Below, one piece after another: positions 42,567-52,654 of a stretch of DNA of 64,000 nt. Under the pieces are notes generated by a model, which searched no databases, was not told where the DNA came from, and worked only from the letters and a program-made list of their open reading frames with translations. Position 1 is the stretch's first letter. Each line of letters opens with the position of its first letter. This stretch comes from JAJDZL01 sp965220665 (GTDB lineage: Bacteria; Pseudomonadota; Gammaproteobacteria; Arenicellales; JAJDZL01), in NCBI GenBank assembly GCA_965220665.1, contig CBDCQQ010000005.1:2294001-2358000 (forward strand), read 5' to 3'. The position numbers and the translations under genes are program-made.

Positions 42567-44075
42567 ATGAGCATGGTAAGTTCGAATTACATACCTCAAA
42601 TTGTTCAGGCTTTGTCGGACGAACGTAATTTGGCGCCAGAAGTGATTTTTGAGGCACTGGAAGCTGCGCTGGCCCTGGCCGCGCGAAGAAAACTCGGGCA
42701 AGAAAGTGATGCGCGGGTCTCAATCGATCAGGAAACCGGCGACTATGAGACTTATCGCCGGTGGGAAGTCATTGAAGATGAGGAGGAAATTGAATTTCCT
42801 GAGCGCCAGATTTCGCTTGCCGAAGCGAGAGAGAAAAATTCCGGAATACAAGCGGGTGAGTTTGTCGAAATCATCATCCCATCGCGAGCAACGGATAGGA
42901 TTTCTGCAGCCGCAACGCGACAGGTGGTGATGCAGAAAGTTCGTGAAGCAGAACGAGATCGCGTATTTAAAGAATTCGCTCCCCGCAAAGGAACGATGCT
43001 CTCAGGCGTTGTTCGACGGGTTGATCGCGGCGATATCATCGTTGAAACAGAAGGCGTTGAAGCATTGTTGCCGAGAATGTCTTGCATCAACAAAGATGGA
43101 TTTCGTCAGGGTGATCGTGTCAGAGCAATACTTAAGGATGTCAGGTCAGACCCGCGTGGCCCACAACTGATACTAGATCGTACGAGCCCAGAGCTTTTGA
43201 TCGAACTTTTCAAACTGGAAGTGCCCGAGACGCGCGAGGGTTTGATTGAAATTCGAAGCGCCGCACGAGACCCAGGATTACGGGCGAAAATTGCTGTTCG
43301 TGCGGTCACTGCGCAGTTTGATCCGATTGGTGCTTGCGTCGGTGTTCGAGGCACGAGAGTGCAAAGCGTTTCAAAAGAAATCGCAGGTGAACGGGTGGAT
43401 ATCGTCGAATGGAGTCCAAACGCTGCACAGTTTGTCATCAACGCACTGGCGCCGGCTGTCGTTGAAAAAGTTGTTGCAAACCAGCCAGATGTCAAAGCTG
43501 TCGATGTGGTTGTTTCTGAGTCTCAACTATCGAAAGCCATTGGTAGGGCTGGGCAAAATGTCAGACTCGCCTCTCAGTTGACCGGCTGGGAAATTAACAT
43601 CATGACTCGCGACGAGCAGGAACAGAAATTAAATGAGGAAGCTCAGAAAGTTGCGAGCGAATTTATGGATTTGTTGGACGTTGACGAAGATGTTGCAACG
43701 GTCTTGATTCAGAATGACTATACCACGCTTCTGGATATTGTCTGTGTCGAACCGGATGTTTTAGAGCAGATTGAACAGTTTGATGCACATCTTGTCAGCA
43801 ACATTCAGAGCCGGGCGGCCGATGCAATGCTGCAACGCGAGTTTCAAGCGATTAAGCAATCTGAAGAAAATATTCCAGACGATACGTTATACGAGGTCGA
43901 GGCCATGGATGATACAACAGCTCAAGTTCTGGCGGCGAACGGGATTCGAACGATGGAAGAACTTCAGGAAGCGGATACGTTTACGTTGGTTGAAATTCCC
44001 GGAATTAGCGAAGACCGGGCGAAAGAACTCATTATGAGTGCACGAGCCCCCTGGTTTGAGCAATTGGAACAATAA
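42567..44075 (+). CDS. nusA: Transcription elongation factor NusA
   Basis: A 502-residue NusA of gammaproteobacterial size. Domains in order: an RNA polymerase-binding N-terminal domain (1-125), S1 (about 135-200), two KH domains with G-V-R-G-T-R-V and A-I-G-R-A-G-Q-N-V-R-L-A (about 300-345), and two C-terminal acidic helix-hairpin-helix repeats (about 360-500) ending near E-I-P-G-I-S-E-D-R-A. NusA governs pausing, termination and antitermination and may act on the leader upstream. It follows rimP by eight bases. Confidence 0.97.
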   Translation: MSMVSSNYIPQIVQALSDERNLAPEVIFEALEAALALAARRKLGQESDARVSIDQETGDYETYRRWEVIEDEEEIEFPERQISLAEAREKNSGIQAGEFVEIIIPSRATDRISAAATRQVVMQKVREAERDRVFKEFAPRKGTMLSGVVRRVDRGDIIVETEGVEALLPRMSCINKDGFRQGDRVRAILKDVRSDPRGPQLILDRTSPELLIELFKLEVPETREGLIEIRSAARDPGLRAKIAVRAVTAQFDPIGACVGVRGTRVQSVSKEIAGERVDIVEWSPNAAQFVINALAPAVVEKVVANQPDVKAVDVVVSESQLSKAIGRAGQNVRLASQLTGWEINIMTRDEQEQKLNEEAQKVASEFMDLLDVDEDVATVLIQNDYTTLLDIVCVEPDVLEQIEQFDAHLVSNIQSRAADAMLQREFQAIKQSEENIPDDTLYEVEAMDDTTAQVLAANGIRTMEELQEADTFTLVEIPGISEDRAKELIMSARAPWFEQLEQ

Positions 44076-44112
44076 CTCAAATGTACAGATGGCATAAATT
44101 TGGGTCGAGAAT

Positions 44113-46608
44113 ATGGCATTGAAAGTAAAAGATTTAGCTACACAGTTGGATGTAACGACCGAGCGCCTTGTCGCGATGCTAGAGGAAGCTGATTTCGTCG
44201 ACAAGACCGAAGATAGTGAGCTGACAGATCAAGACAAGCGCAAGTTCTTGATGAAACTTTATCAAGGACGTGTACGTCAGGTTCCCAAGCATACTGGGCA
44301 GTCGGTGATTCAACCGCAAAGACGGACAGGTTCTGCGCATGAAATTGTCGTTGAAATTAAAGGCGGGCACACGCTTGCACCGAGGACCATCCCTACACCT
44401 CAGTCAACTGAGGAACCTGAGGAATCTGCCACTCAAGAAACAATACCAGAGGAGCAACCAGCACAGGAAACAGAACAGATCGTTGCGGATAGCGTTGAAT
44501 CGGTCGAGAAGGTAGTTGAAGATCCAACACAAACTGATGTACAGCTGCAAGAAGTGGCAGAACCAGCGACTGCAGAATCTCAGGAAAATCCCGAGCAGGA
44601 ATCTGCACAAACCGAAGTAGAACCCGAAGCCGAGTCTGAGCAGAGCAAAGATGAGAAACCCACTGAAATCCAGCCTGAATTTATAGCAGAGAGAGAGTCA
44701 GAAACACCGAAGCGAACGAAGCAGAAGCGCAAATCTGTAAAGAAACAGGAGCGTGAACAGCTTCATGTTGCAAAAGGCCGGGAACAACTTCGTAGGGAGC
44801 GGGAACGAAAAAAGAGGACGCGCGGATTGGACGGTCGTATCACCCAACACACCTTTCAGACACCCAGCCAGAAAATTGTTCATTCAGTTTCCATTGCCGA
44901 TACCAATGCAATTCGGGAGTTAGCCCAGGCGATGTCGGTCAAAGCAATCGATGTCATGAAGTATTTAATTGAAGAGTTCAATTTACAGGTTACGATCAAC
45001 GGGTCAATTGACCGCGATACAGCCACTCTATTGGTTGAAGGGCTTGGACACATTCCAGTTGAAGAAGAAAGTCAGGACATTGAAGAACAATTGATGGGGC
45101 GCGACAGTGATGCTCGCGAGTATCTGCCTCGCCCGCCAGTCGTAGCAGTTATGGGACATGTCGATCACGGCAAGACAACACTTTTGGATAGCATTCGATC
45201 GACCAAGGTAGCCTCATCAGAGAAGGGCGGAATAACGCAGCATATCGGTGCCTATATGGTAGAGACGCCCCGCGGCAAGATTACATTTCTTGATACGCCG
45301 GGTCACGAGGCATTTACTGCGATGCGTGTTCGCGGTGCTAAAGCGACCGATATCGTCATATTGGTTGTAGCTGCGGACGATGGTGTAATGCCACAGACGG
45401 TGGAAGCCATTAATCATGCCAGAATTGCAGGAGTCCCGATCATTGTGGCAATCAACAAGATCGACAAGAACAGTGCTAATCCAAGCAAGATTTTGCGCGA
45501 ATTGACTGAACATGATGTGATTGCTGAATCTTTAGGAGGAGACGTCCAGGTGGTTGAGATATCGGCACTCAAGAACACTGGCATTGACGATTTGTTAGAG
45601 CGCATCCAGTTGCTGGCGGAACTGATGGATGAACCTTTAACAGCTCCAGTTGAAGGATTAGCCAGCGGTGTCGTTATTGAGGCTCGGGTTGACAAGGGGC
45701 GTGGGGCGGTTGTTACGGTTCTTGTGCAGAAAGGCAAACTGACTCCGAAGCAGATTATCGTTGCTGGTGTGCAGAAGGGTAAGATTCGACAACTCACTGA
45801 TTATCGTGGAAAGGTCGTCAAAGAAGCCACACCTTCAACTCCAATTGAAATTTCTGGATTTTCAAAAGTACCCGAAGTGGGTGATGAGTTTATCTGCCCA
45901 CCCGATGAACGTTCGGCCAATCAGTTAATTGAATTCAGGCTGTCAGGCAGATCAACTGGAAGTGCAACGCCCGTTGAATTTTCGTTCGGAGATTCCGACG
46001 ATCCCAAAGTAGTTAACGTTCTCGTTAAAGCGGATGTCAGTGGTTCCGCTGAAGCAGTGGCAAATGCTGTGACCAAACTGTCAAATGATCGAATTGAAGT
46101 GAAGGTGATTCATGCCATGGTTGGCGGTATCAGCCAGTCGGATGTAAATCTGGCGATTGCTGCGAATGCAATGATTGTGGCGTTTAACGTAAGGGCAGAG
46201 GCAACCGCCAAACAGCTAATCAGCACCAATAACATTCAGGTTATTTACAGTTCGATTATTTATGAAGCATTGGATTCCATATTGGCTGCAATCAGGGATA
46301 AAGTCGGTCCCACTTTCATTGAGGAAGTGGTTGCAACTGCTAACGTGCTGGAAGTTTTCAAGTTTACCAAGATCGGCACGGTTGCTGGCTGTTATGTGGA
46401 AGACGGCACAGTGCGGAACAAACTGCCGGTACGAGTTGTTCGTGACAATGTCATAATTCACAACGGCCAAATTGACTCCTTGCGACGGTTTCAAAATGAT
46501 GTCAACGAAGTAAAAGCGGGCTTGGAGTGTGGAATACAACTGAAGAACTATCACGATATTCATATTGACGATATGCTTGAAGTGTATGAAGCCCGAGAAG
46601 CTGTCTGA
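44113..46608 (+). CDS. infB: Translation initiation factor IF-2
   Basis: An 831-residue IF-2. After a short N-terminal domain comes a long linker rich in Glu, Gln, Pro and Lys (about 100-260). The GTPase core has G-H-V-D-H-G-K-T-T (about 347-355), D-T-P-G-H-E-A-F and N-K-I-D, followed by the domains that bind fMet-tRNA. No internal-start evidence was sought beyond candidate ATG codons in the linker. It lies in the normal operon position after nusA. Confidence 0.97.
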   Translation: MALKVKDLATQLDVTTERLVAMLEEADFVDKTEDSELTDQDKRKFLMKLYQGRVRQVPKHTGQSVIQPQRRTGSAHEIVVEIKGGHTLAPRTIPTPQSTEEPEESATQETIPEEQPAQETEQIVADSVESVEKVVEDPTQTDVQLQEVAEPATAESQENPEQESAQTEVEPEAESEQSKDEKPTEIQPEFIAERESETPKRTKQKRKSVKKQEREQLHVAKGREQLRRERERKKRTRGLDGRITQHTFQTPSQKIVHSVSIADTNAIRELAQAMSVKAIDVMKYLIEEFNLQVTINGSIDRDTATLLVEGLGHIPVEEESQDIEEQLMGRDSDAREYLPRPPVVAVMGHVDHGKTTLLDSIRSTKVASSEKGGITQHIGAYMVETPRGKITFLDTPGHEAFTAMRVRGAKATDIVILVVAADDGVMPQTVEAINHARIAGVPIIVAINKIDKNSANPSKILRELTEHDVIAESLGGDVQVVEISALKNTGIDDLLERIQLLAELMDEPLTAPVEGLASGVVIEARVDKGRGAVVTVLVQKGKLTPKQIIVAGVQKGKIRQLTDYRGKVVKEATPSTPIEISGFSKVPEVGDEFICPPDERSANQLIEFRLSGRSTGSATPVEFSFGDSDDPKVVNVLVKADVSGSAEAVANAVTKLSNDRIEVKVIHAMVGGISQSDVNLAIAANAMIVAFNVRAEATAKQLISTNNIQVIYSSIIYEALDSILAAIRDKVGPTFIEEVVATANVLEVFKFTKIGTVAGCYVEDGTVRNKLPVRVVRDNVIIHNGQIDSLRRFQNDVNEVKAGLECGIQLKNYHDIHIDDMLEVYEAREAV

Positions 46609-46664
46609 CTTCTGTTTCAACCGGCAAATTCCTTTCTCAAATCAACTGGCGTTTCATTCAAGAC

Positions 46665-47042
46665 ATGTCCTCAATTCACTTGAATCGAATTCGATCTGAT
46701 TCCAGTTCCAATCGTACCAGGAAGGTAGGGTCAGTAGTGCATCAGGCACTCAGTCAAATTCTTCAAACTAGCATTTCCGACCCGCGAATTTCTCGAACCA
46801 CAATTACTGAAGTGGAATTGTCAAAGGATATGAAACATGCCAGGGTATTTTTGACGAGTACCGAATCAAGGGATGTGCTTCAGGCGAGCGTGGATCGCCT
46901 CAATCGTGCAAAATCGTACATACGCCACTGCTTGAGCGACCACCTGGAATTAAAGTACACCCCTGCACTTCGATTCTTTGTCGACGATTTGCCATTGCGC
47001 AGTTCCCGAGTGCTGCAACTGATTGATGAGACAACAAAGTAG
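46665..47042 (+). CDS. rbfA: Ribosome-binding factor A
   Basis: A 125-residue KH-fold 30S maturation factor. The R-K-V-G-S-V-V-H-Q-A-L-S-Q-I-L helix start (about 20-34) is followed by S-D-P-R-I-S-R-x-T-I-T-E-V-E-L-S-K-D, then H-A-R-V-F-L, all family-typical. The extra 18 residues at the N-terminus are Ser/Arg-rich and could include a later true start. It overlaps truB by 17 bases. Confidence 0.93.
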   Translation: MSSIHLNRIRSDSSSNRTRKVGSVVHQALSQILQTSISDPRISRTTITEVELSKDMKHARVFLTSTESRDVLQASVDRLNRAKSYIRHCLSDHLELKYTPALRFFVDDLPLRSSRVLQLIDETTK

Positions 47043-47973
47043 AGCAAAAAGCACAGTGAGCACTAAGCATACAAAAGTTAAATCTCAGGTGAGTGGGGTT
47101 TTGTTGTTGGATAAACCAGGTGGAATGTCATCCAACGCAGCACTGCATCGTGTCAAGTCCTTGCTGCGGATTCGCAAAGCGGGGCACACCGGCAGTTTAG
47201 ATCCTCTTGCAACTGGATTGTTGCCCATTTGTTTAGGTTCAGCAACCAAAGTTGCAGGTTTTTTTCTGGATGCGGACAAATGTTATCGAACTCGAATTAG
47301 ACTGGGTGAATCAACAGACACCGGGGATCGTGATGGGCAGGTGATTGCTGAACGCCCGGTCTCAGTGACCGAATGTCAGTTGAAACGTGTTCTGAAGAGT
47401 TTTGTTGGTGAATCTGATCAGGTACCGCCAATGTATTCAGCGGTTAAACTGAATGGCGAACCCTTGTACAAACTGGCTCGCCAGGGTATTGAGGTTGAAC
47501 GGTCTGCGCGCAAGGTCAAAATCTACAGGATCGAGTTGCTGGAATTTTCGCCCCCCGAGTTTGAAATCATTCTCAACAGTTCACGAGGATTCTATGTGAG
47601 AGTTTTGGCTGAAGAAATTGGTGAACAATTGGGCTGCGGTGGACACGTTGTATCCCTCCGCAGACTCGGAGTGGGTCAATTGAGTATTGAAGACAGCAGC
47701 ACCTTGGAACAGATTGAGCAGATTGAGCATTTGGAGGAGCGACGCAGACTGATCGTACCGGGAGATGAAACACTTTCCCATCTGCCAAAAATTGATCTGA
47801 GTTTCGACGCTGCTTATTACTTGTGCAGAGGTCAAACCGTTCGAGCTGGCAATCTGCCACCCGACGGTTTGGTGCGTCTGTATGAAAACACTGTGGGGTT
47901 CTTGGGTATTGGAACTTCACTCGGTGACGGAAGAGTCGCACCAAAGCGTCTATTTCACGCATCAGGTGTTTGA
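47026..47973 (+). CDS. truB: tRNA pseudouridine(55) synthase TruB
   Basis: A 315-residue TruB that forms pseudouridine 55 in the T loop of tRNAs. The catalytic aspartate is in G-H-T-G-S-L-D-P-L-A-T-G-L-L (about 50-63). The Y-x-x-x-I-R-L-G segment and the R-G-F-Y-V-R-V-L-A-E-E-I-G motif (about 188-200) are present. The ATG at 47026 overlaps rbfA; a GTG at 47056 is an alternative. Confidence 0.95.
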   Translation: MRQQSRAKSTVSTKHTKVKSQVSGVLLLDKPGGMSSNAALHRVKSLLRIRKAGHTGSLDPLATGLLPICLGSATKVAGFFLDADKCYRTRIRLGESTDTGDRDGQVIAERPVSVTECQLKRVLKSFVGESDQVPPMYSAVKLNGEPLYKLARQGIEVERSARKVKIYRIELLEFSPPEFEIILNSSRGFYVRVLAEEIGEQLGCGGHVVSLRRLGVGQLSIEDSSTLEQIEQIEHLEERRRLIVPGDETLSHLPKIDLSFDAAYYLCRGQTVRAGNLPPDGLVRLYENTVGFLGIGTSLGDGRVAPKRLFHASGV

Positions 47974-48063
47974 ACTGAAGTATGATATGCGGGTTCAGCT
48001 TGCCCACCTTGCGTTTTTGCATTCACATTCCCTTTTCGTATTTGTTTTATTGAGTACATTCAC

Positions 48064-48333
48064 ATGGCATTATCTGTTGCAGAAAAATCGAATATAGTCA
48101 ACGAGTTCCAACGCAGTGACAGTGATACTGGATCGCCCGAGGTTCAGGTTGCTCTACTGACAGAAAGAATTCGGGGATTGACTGAACATTTCAAGGAACA
48201 CAAACACGATCATCACTCAAGGCAAGGGTTGCTTCGAATGGTGAATCGTCGTCGAAAACTTTTAGATTATCTGAAATCTACGGATCCGGAAAGATACCGA
48301 GAGTTGATCTCCAGACTGGGATTAAGGAAGTGA
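48064..48333 (+). CDS. rpsO: 30S ribosomal protein S15
   Basis: An 89-residue S15, full length. The S-D-T-G-S-P-E-V-Q-V-A-L-L-T-E-R-I (about 19-35) and H-D-H-H-S-R-Q-G-L-L-R-M-V-N-R-R-R-K-L-L-D-Y-L (about 45-67) blocks are intact. It lies between truB and pnp, the common order; S15 represses its own mRNA in E. coli. Confidence 0.98.
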   Translation: MALSVAEKSNIVNEFQRSDSDTGSPEVQVALLTERIRGLTEHFKEHKHDHHSRQGLLRMVNRRRKLLDYLKSTDPERYRELISRLGLRK

Positions 48334-48363
48334 TAAATTGAGCAATATTTTGGAGAAACATTA

Positions 48364-50454
48364 ATGAGCGACTTTGCGGAAACCAAGTTTCAATATGGAA
48401 CGCACGAAGTACATCTTGAAACTGGACGAATCGCGCGTCAGGCGACCGGAGCCGTTGTAGCCAGTATGGGAGACACATCAGTACTGGTTACACTGGTAGC
48501 AGAATCTGAACCAAAAGATTTTAATTTTCTGCCACTGACAATTGAATACGAAGAACGTACTTATGCCGCCGGAAGAATTCCCGGCGGTTTCTTTAAGCGT
48601 GAAGGAAGGCCTTCAGAAAAAGCGGTTTTAACCTGTAGGTTAATTGACCGACCTCTGCGACCGTTGTTTCCGAAAGGTTTTTACCATGAAATACAAATCA
48701 TCGCAACCATCATGTCAGTTGATCCAAATATTGATCCTGACATCATTGCAATGCTTGGTGCCTCGGCTGCAGTAAAGATTTCTGGCATTCCATTTAACGG
48801 TACTTTAGCCGGTGCCCGGGTCGGTTTCATTGATGGCGAATATGTTCTGAACCCATCATCTGATATTTTGCAGAACGAATCGAAACTTGATCTTGTAGTG
48901 GCAGGTACCCGGGATGCGGTATTGATGGTCGAATCCGAAGCGAAGTGTCTTTCGGAAGAACAAATGCTAGGTGCGGTGATGTTTGGACATCAGCAGATGC
49001 AGGTTGCCATCGAAGCAATTTCCGATCTTGCTGAACGTGCGGGTAAACCCAAATGGGACTTTCAGCCGCCGGAACCTAACTCTCAACTAGTTGACAGGAT
49101 AAACGAGTTGGCGCGTACGGAAATCGAAAATGCCTACAAAATTGCAGAGAAGCAGGAACGGCGGGACCAACTCTCGGCAATCAAGTTAAAAACCCGTGAG
49201 TCTATCACAGAAGAGTTTGATGAAGAGGTTGCTGAACAGGCACAGGATGAACTGAAGCAACTCGAGTCAGATATTGTACGAGGTCGAATACTGGCTGGTG
49301 AGTCGAGAATTGATGGACGTGACACGAAAACTGTACGGCCGATTGATATTCGAACACAGGTTTTCCCCAGAACTCACGGTTCTGCAGCTTTTACTCGGGG
49401 TGAGACGCAAGCGTTGGTAATGACAACACTAGGCACCGAACGAGATGCACAAATTATTGATGCACTGGAAGGCGAACACCGCGATCCATTTCTGCTGCAC
49501 TATAACTTTCCACCATTCTGCGTCGGTGAAACCGGCCGTGTCGGATCGCCCAAACGCAGAGAAATTGGGCATGGCAGACTGGCCAAGCGCGCGATTGCTG
49601 CGGTGCTACCAGAAAGGGAAAGTTGTCCTTATGTCATTCGGGTTGTTTCAGAAATAACCGAATCGAATGGATCAAGTTCCATGGCAACTGTGTGTGGTAC
49701 AAGCTTGTCACTCATGGATGCAGGTGTCAAAATATCGGCACCCGTTTCTGGAGTAGCAATGGGTCTGATTAAGGATGGTGACAACTTCAAAATTCTAACA
49801 GACATATTGGGTGACGAAGACCATTTAGGCGACATGGATTTTAAGGTTGCAGGAACCGAAGAAGGGATCACCGCGCTTCAGATGGATATCAAAATCGATG
49901 GTATCACAGAAACAATCATGGATGCCGCCTTGGAACAGGCCAAGGAAGCTCGTCTTCATGTGCTTAATGAAATGAGTAAAGTGCTGGCAGAACCGCGTGA
50001 AGAAATCTCTGAATTTGCGCCGCGTATTATCACGATGAAAATCAGTCCAAACAAAATTCGGGACGTGATCGGAAAAGGCGGAGCCACAATTCGAGCATTG
50101 TCTGAAGAGACGGGTGCAACGATCGATGTATCTGATGAAGGAATCATCAACATTGCTTCAATTGACAAATCTGGCGGTGAAGCGGCCAAGGAGCGGATTA
50201 AGCAGATCACCTCCGATGTCGAGGTCGGTAAGATCTACGAAGGGGCGGTCGTGAAATTAATGGATTTTGGTGCTTTTGTAAACGTCCTTCCTGGCAGAGA
50301 TGGACTGGTACACATCTCTCAAATTTCCAAACGTCGGGTTAATCAGGTGTCCGACGTGCTTAAAGAAGGCGATGTGGTTAAAGTTAAGGTTCTGGAGATT
50401 GATAAACAGGGTCGCATCCGTCTTAGCATGAAAGCTATTGACCAAGCTGCCTGA
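48364..50454 (+). CDS. pnp: Polyribonucleotide nucleotidyltransferase
   Basis: A 696-residue PNPase, the phosphorolytic 3'-5' exoribonuclease. Two RNase PH-like domains flank an alpha-helical linker; F-F-K-R-E-G-R-P-S-E (about 78-87) and G-D-E-D-H-L-G-D-M-D-F-K-V-A-G (about 485-499) mark the active core. The KH domain (K-I-R-D-V-I-G-K-G-G-A-T-I-R, about 565-578) and the S1 domain near the C-terminus (G-A-F-V-N-V-L-P-G-R-D-G-L-V-H) complete it. Confidence 0.98.
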   Translation: MSDFAETKFQYGTHEVHLETGRIARQATGAVVASMGDTSVLVTLVAESEPKDFNFLPLTIEYEERTYAAGRIPGGFFKREGRPSEKAVLTCRLIDRPLRPLFPKGFYHEIQIIATIMSVDPNIDPDIIAMLGASAAVKISGIPFNGTLAGARVGFIDGEYVLNPSSDILQNESKLDLVVAGTRDAVLMVESEAKCLSEEQMLGAVMFGHQQMQVAIEAISDLAERAGKPKWDFQPPEPNSQLVDRINELARTEIENAYKIAEKQERRDQLSAIKLKTRESITEEFDEEVAEQAQDELKQLESDIVRGRILAGESRIDGRDTKTVRPIDIRTQVFPRTHGSAAFTRGETQALVMTTLGTERDAQIIDALEGEHRDPFLLHYNFPPFCVGETGRVGSPKRREIGHGRLAKRAIAAVLPERESCPYVIRVVSEITESNGSSSMATVCGTSLSLMDAGVKISAPVSGVAMGLIKDGDNFKILTDILGDEDHLGDMDFKVAGTEEGITALQMDIKIDGITETIMDAALEQAKEARLHVLNEMSKVLAEPREEISEFAPRIITMKISPNKIRDVIGKGGATIRALSEETGATIDVSDEGIINIASIDKSGGEAAKERIKQITSDVEVGKIYEGAVVKLMDFGAFVNVLPGRDGLVHISQISKRRVNQVSDVLKEGDVVKVKVLEIDKQGRIRLSMKAIDQAA

Positions 50455-50483
50455 CAGGTCAAGTCTCTGGCCCGACAATTGGC

Positions 50484-50936
50484 ATGAGAGTGCTGATTCA
50501 ACGGGTGCTGAGCGCTTCGGTTTCTGTATCGGGTGAGCGTATTGGATCAATTGGAAATGGCGCGTTGCTGTTCGTTGGTTTCACTCACCGCGACAACGAG
50601 AAGTCCGTTATTGAGCTGGCGTCAAAAACTGTAAATCTTCGCATATTTCCGGATGAGCAGGGGCGTTTGCAGCACTCGCTGCTCGATGTTGGCGGAGAGA
50701 TTCTCGCTATTCCTCAATTTACCCTCTATGCGTCGACTGCCCGTGGTCGACGCCCGGATTTTACAAAGGCACTAGCTCCAGAACAAGCAAGAGATTTTTT
50801 TGACAAATTCGTACTTGCTCTGGATCGTGTCTCCAAAAGACCGATTGCTACAGGAAGATTTGGCGCTGATATGAAAGTGAGGTTGGAAAACGATGGACCT
50901 TTCACCGTTATGTTGGCTAGGGAACCGGCTGATTGA
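50484..50936 (+). CDS. dtd: D-aminoacyl-tRNA deacylase
   Basis: A 150-residue DTD that removes D-amino acids from tRNA. The N-terminal M-R-V-L-I-Q-R-V-L-S-A-S-V and the active-site L-A-I-P-Q-F-T-L-Y-A (S-Q-x-T-like motif, here P-Q-F-T) are visible, as is the cross-subunit G-P-F-T-V-M-L motif near the end. It follows pnp by 29 bases. Its presence fits the D-amino-acid enzymes elsewhere in the window, although the gene is widespread. Confidence 0.93.
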   Translation: MRVLIQRVLSASVSVSGERIGSIGNGALLFVGFTHRDNEKSVIELASKTVNLRIFPDEQGRLQHSLLDVGGEILAIPQFTLYASTARGRRPDFTKALAPEQARDFFDKFVLALDRVSKRPIATGRFGADMKVRLENDGPFTVMLAREPAD

Positions 50937-50942
50937 TAGAAA

Positions 50943-52274
50943 CTATTTGTTGTAGAATCTCAACGCTTCGCCTCTGACATTCTCACAGATTTGCCCATCA
51001 GCAAATGCAATTTTCCCGTTCACGATGGTCCAGACGGGCCAGCCTGTCAGTTCTCTACCCGAGAATGGATTCCAGCGCACTTTGGTGAACATTTCAGCAT
51101 CGAGAACTGGCCGATAGTCATCGACATTGACGATTGTCACGTCTGCGTGACAGCCTTCACTCAGATTTCCCTTGTCCGTGATTCCGTAAGCCTCGACTGG
51201 GCCCCAGCACATCCATTTCAAGACCTCAGCCAGTGTACATCGGCCGGACTTCCACGCGGTCAGCATCAAAGGCAAAGAGGTTTCTACGCCCGGCATTCCT
51301 GAAGGTGATTGAGGGTAGGGCTGGGATTTTTCTTCCAGGGTATGAGGCGCATGATCCGTTGCGATAAAGTCGATGGTTCCATCCTTTAGCCCTGCCCACA
51401 ACTCGTCCTGATCTTCCTGAGTTCTGACCGGTGGATTCATTTGCACCCGACTCCCGTTGATTTGGTAGTCTTCCTCAGTTAGGAATAGATGATTTGGCGT
51501 ACACTCAACCGTGATCTTTTCTGTTTTTTCTTGTCTTAAGTATTTCACTTCTTTTGCCGAGGTCAAGTGAAGAATGTGAAGTCGACGGTTAAAACTTTGT
51601 GACAACTCCGTTGCTTGCCGGGTAGCAATCAAAGCACATTCATCGTCGCGAATTCGTGTGTGGATTCGAAGATCAGAAAGATCCGCGTCACCGTCAAGTA
51701 ATAACTCTTTTCGCTCGCGCAGGCGAACTTCGTCCTCTGCATGAACTGCAATCAACCGCTCACCGTTTTTAAATATTCTTTCGAGGTCGGAGAATTTATG
51801 AACTAACAGATCACCAGTACTCGACCCCATGAAAATTTTGATTCCGCAGACGGGAGTGGTTGTGTTGATTGCGTCAAGATTATTGGGTGTGGCACCGATA
51901 AAGAATCCATAGTTGGCCACACAGTTTTGAGCCGCTTGAGCCAATTTGCGATCAAGCGCTTTCTGATCAGTCGTCGGTGGTTGAGTATTGGGCATTTCGA
52001 GAAAACTCGTAACCCCGCCTTTAACCGCAGCACGCGATCCCGAACCAAGGTCTTCCTTATGGGTATTCCCGGGGTCGCGGAAATGAACCTGAGCGTCAAC
52101 GGCACCAGGCAGAACCAGGTGTCCGGAGGCGTCTATTTGATCGATAGCGTTCTCGTCGATCGTTGGACTGATTTGATAAATTAGACCGTTTTTGCACGCG
52201 ATATCAGAATCGAATGTGGAGCCGTCTCTTCGAGAAACCCGCCCATTGCGTATGATCAGATCGAATTTTTGCAC
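50943..52274 (-). CDS. pyrC: Dihydroorotase (class I, PyrC)
   Basis: A 443-residue amidohydrolase that closes carbamoyl-aspartate to dihydroorotate in pyrimidine synthesis. The metal site starts with D-A-Q-V-H-F-R-D-P-G (about 58-67), in which the first histidine of the usual pair is glutamine, a known variant in this subgroup. The bridging lysine (G-I-K-I-F-M-G-S-S-T-G), two later histidines and the catalytic aspartate in A-T-D-H-A-P-H are present. GTG start; convergent with dtd, six bases apart. Confidence 0.9.
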   Translation of the reverse strand: MQKFDLIIRNGRVSRRDGSTFDSDIACKNGLIYQISPTIDENAIDQIDASGHLVLPGAVDAQVHFRDPGNTHKEDLGSGSRAAVKGGVTSFLEMPNTQPPTTDQKALDRKLAQAAQNCVANYGFFIGATPNNLDAINTTTPVCGIKIFMGSSTGDLLVHKFSDLERIFKNGERLIAVHAEDEVRLRERKELLLDGDADLSDLRIHTRIRDDECALIATRQATELSQSFNRRLHILHLTSAKEVKYLRQEKTEKITVECTPNHLFLTEEDYQINGSRVQMNPPVRTQEDQDELWAGLKDGTIDFIATDHAPHTLEEKSQPYPQSPSGMPGVETSLPLMLTAWKSGRCTLAEVLKWMCWGPVEAYGITDKGNLSEGCHADVTIVNVDDYRPVLDAEMFTKVRWNPFSGRELTGWPVWTIVNGKIAFADGQICENVRGEALRFYNK

Positions 52275-52654
52275 TGCTTTGACTTCCGATGATTAGTTGT
52301 AATGGAAAGAGTGTTGATTCTTTCAGTCTTGGGGCCCTGAATGGTAGACTGACAACTTCAAGCCACCCGACAGTAAAGAATTACAATTTCATTTTGTTGG
52401 ACTATTGACAGTGAACGCAGTCTGACTGCATGAAGAATTTCCCTGTATTTCAGATACCAAGTCAAGAAATGGCGAAATTAAATACAGCTTGAAACCCTTG
52501 ATAATCACAATGTTATGCCTACTGCAGTCCGTTTAATATAATTGATGAATACGCTTTAAACGAAGCTGAATGGAGTGTTTTGAACGACGAAGTGAGCTTT
52601 GAACCACTAGTTCTCAGGCAGTCCCAGAGTTTTTCCGACCGATATATCAACACG
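52275..52654. other. 380-bp intergenic region upstream of trpF
   Basis: Mostly non-coding DNA between divergent pyrC and trpF. It holds a tataat at 52537-52542 (possible trpF -10, no clear -35) and a 5-3-5 inverted repeat gcagt-ctg-actgc at 52417-52429. A longer trpF from a TTG at 52580, with a TGGAG site, remains possible. Confidence 0.45.

Noticed and set aside
50943..52274. Inactive dihydroorotase because the first metal histidine is Gln
   Set aside because: D-x-Q-V-H-F-R is a known variant in this subgroup; the bridging lysine and later ligands are intact.
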